The notes under the pieces are model-generated. The model was not told the DNA's origin. It made no database searches and saw only the letters and a program-made list of their open reading frames with translations. Below, in pieces: positions 63,583 to 64,000 of a DNA stretch of 64,000 nucleotides. Position 1 is the stretch's first letter. Each line of letters opens with the position of its first letter. The translations under genes were made by a program, and so were the position numbers. The DNA is from Secundilactobacillus collinoides DSM 20515 = JCM 1123 (GTDB lineage Bacteria; Bacillota; Bacilli; Lactobacillales; Lactobacillaceae): contig NZ_AYYR01000039.1 of assembly GCF_001435975.1 (NCBI RefSeq), forward strand, positions 41,582-105,581. Direction: 5' to 3'.

Positions 63583-63832
63583 AAAAAAAGGGCCCTTTTG
63601 TTTACGCTAAACAAAAGGACCCCAAAATAGTTCGATCACAAGATTCATTTGGTATCAGTTCGATAGCGCCCCGCGAGCACGTAGCCCGCGACAGTCCGTC
63701 ATTTCTTAAACAACGTCCCAGCTAACTGACAGCTGTAATCTGTCAGCGCTTCGGCGACCGCCCCTTTTAGTTAGTGTCATCATTCAATACAGCAACTCGA
63801 CTAACCGACTCTTGTTGGTCGCAACCTCTTCG
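63583..63832 (-). ncRNA. Lysine riboswitch (L-box) with terminator
   Basis: In the lysA leader the minus strand shows L-box signature segments: AAGAGGTTGCGACC, ACAAGAGTCGG, GGTCGCCGAAGCG and GTTAGCTGGGACG, in the order of the lysine aptamer. It is followed by a strong intrinsic terminator of 15 bp (63590-63604 with 63608-63622) and seven T (63583-63589). High lysine should fold the aptamer and stop transcription before lysA. Pairings beyond these motifs were not modelled. Confidence 0.88.
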
Positions 63833-63843
63833 ATTTACTAAAG

Positions 63844-63872
63844 ATATTATAATTAATTCTTCAGATAGTCAA
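63844..63872 (-). promoter_or_regulatory. Promoter of the lysine operon
   Basis: -35 TTGACT (63867-63872) and -10 TAATAT (63844-63849) with a 17-nt spacer; an overlapping TATAAT at 63846-63851 gives a 15-nt spacer. Transcription would start just before the riboswitch. The 63873-64000 remainder holds nothing I recognise. Confidence 0.65.
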
Positions 63873-64000
63873 CCCCTTTTTAATTAACTTTTCACATAAA
63901 ACGGTTTCAAGGGCTTTTTAAAGAGTAAAGTTCTAAAATTCATTTTTTCCCCGATTTAAAATTGAAGTGCAACACTTGATAACTAGACCAATTAGACTAG

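Noticed and set aside
1..64000. CRISPR arrays, tRNA/rRNA genes, prophage or complete insertion sequences
   Set aside because: No regularly spaced repeats, tRNA-like folds with CCA ends, rRNA signatures or transposase with terminal repeats were noticed in reading; a covariance-model scan would be needed to exclude small RNAs.

Overview
The window looks like chromosomal DNA of a low-to-moderate-GC lactobacillus (family Lactobacillaceae). Evidence seen: strong AGGAGG-type ribosome-binding sites, TTG/GTG starts, a type-2 GalT with GalK/GalE, a [4Fe-4S]-free MutY of the kind described from lactobacilli, paired SMR pumps, DUF4811 behind an MFS pump, and the acetyl-DAP lysine route under a lysine riboswitch. 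I cannot name the species. I saw no rRNA, tRNA, prophage, CRISPR array or intact insertion sequence.

Layout. 0-6.5 kb: galactose (Leloir) genes galK-galE-galT and phosphoglucomutase on the minus strand, sharing AGTAAAA-type operator candidates. 6.6-14 kb: DUF2252 protein, a PEP-carboxykinase-like ATPase, nitroreductase, DHA2 pump, YugP-type protease and a 56-residue protein. 14.1-14.6 kb: a repeat-rich gap with a large palindromic element. 14.6-24 kb: map, menG, a TetR/MMPL pair, DUF488, a beta-phosphoglucomutase homologue with an altered active site, universal stress protein and a 2-hydroxyacid dehydrogenase. 24.3-28 kb: pdxST (vitamin B6) divergent from a MocR regulator that lacks the PLP lysine, then a short protein resembling the N-terminal half of TnpB. 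28.3-38 kb: BCCT transporter with an attenuator-like leader, acetyltransferase, RNase HI with an internal tandem repeat, PnuC, cytosine deaminase, and KtrB-KtrA potassium uptake. 38-55 kb: ABC-F gene behind a transcription attenuator, paired SMR pumps, flavodoxin-like reductase, secreted metalloprotease, cold-shock protein, two more MFS pumps (one with DUF4811, one with MarR), mutY, oppA-like lipoprotein and recQ. 55.7-64 kb: lysine biosynthesis, lysA-dapH-dapL-dapA-dapB behind a lysine riboswitch, then patA-asd from its own promoter. Together these seven genes cover aspartate semialdehyde to acetyl-DAP and DAP to lysine; aspartokinase and DapF are not in the window.

The most unusual structure is a pair of distant intergenic elements (about 14.48-14.60 kb and 38.01-38.13 kb). 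Each has a perfect 27-bp inner stem and a 7-nt loop, within two further conserved outer stems. The inner stems differ at 9 of 27 positions and every change is matched on the other arm; the outer stems covary too. This is good evidence for a maintained folded element or a mobile hairpin repeat. Other leads are the RuvC-less TnpB-like protein, the lysine-less PdxR/MocR, the D-to-H substitution in the beta-phosphoglucomutase homologue, and the ABC-F leader with a readable terminator/antiterminator switch.
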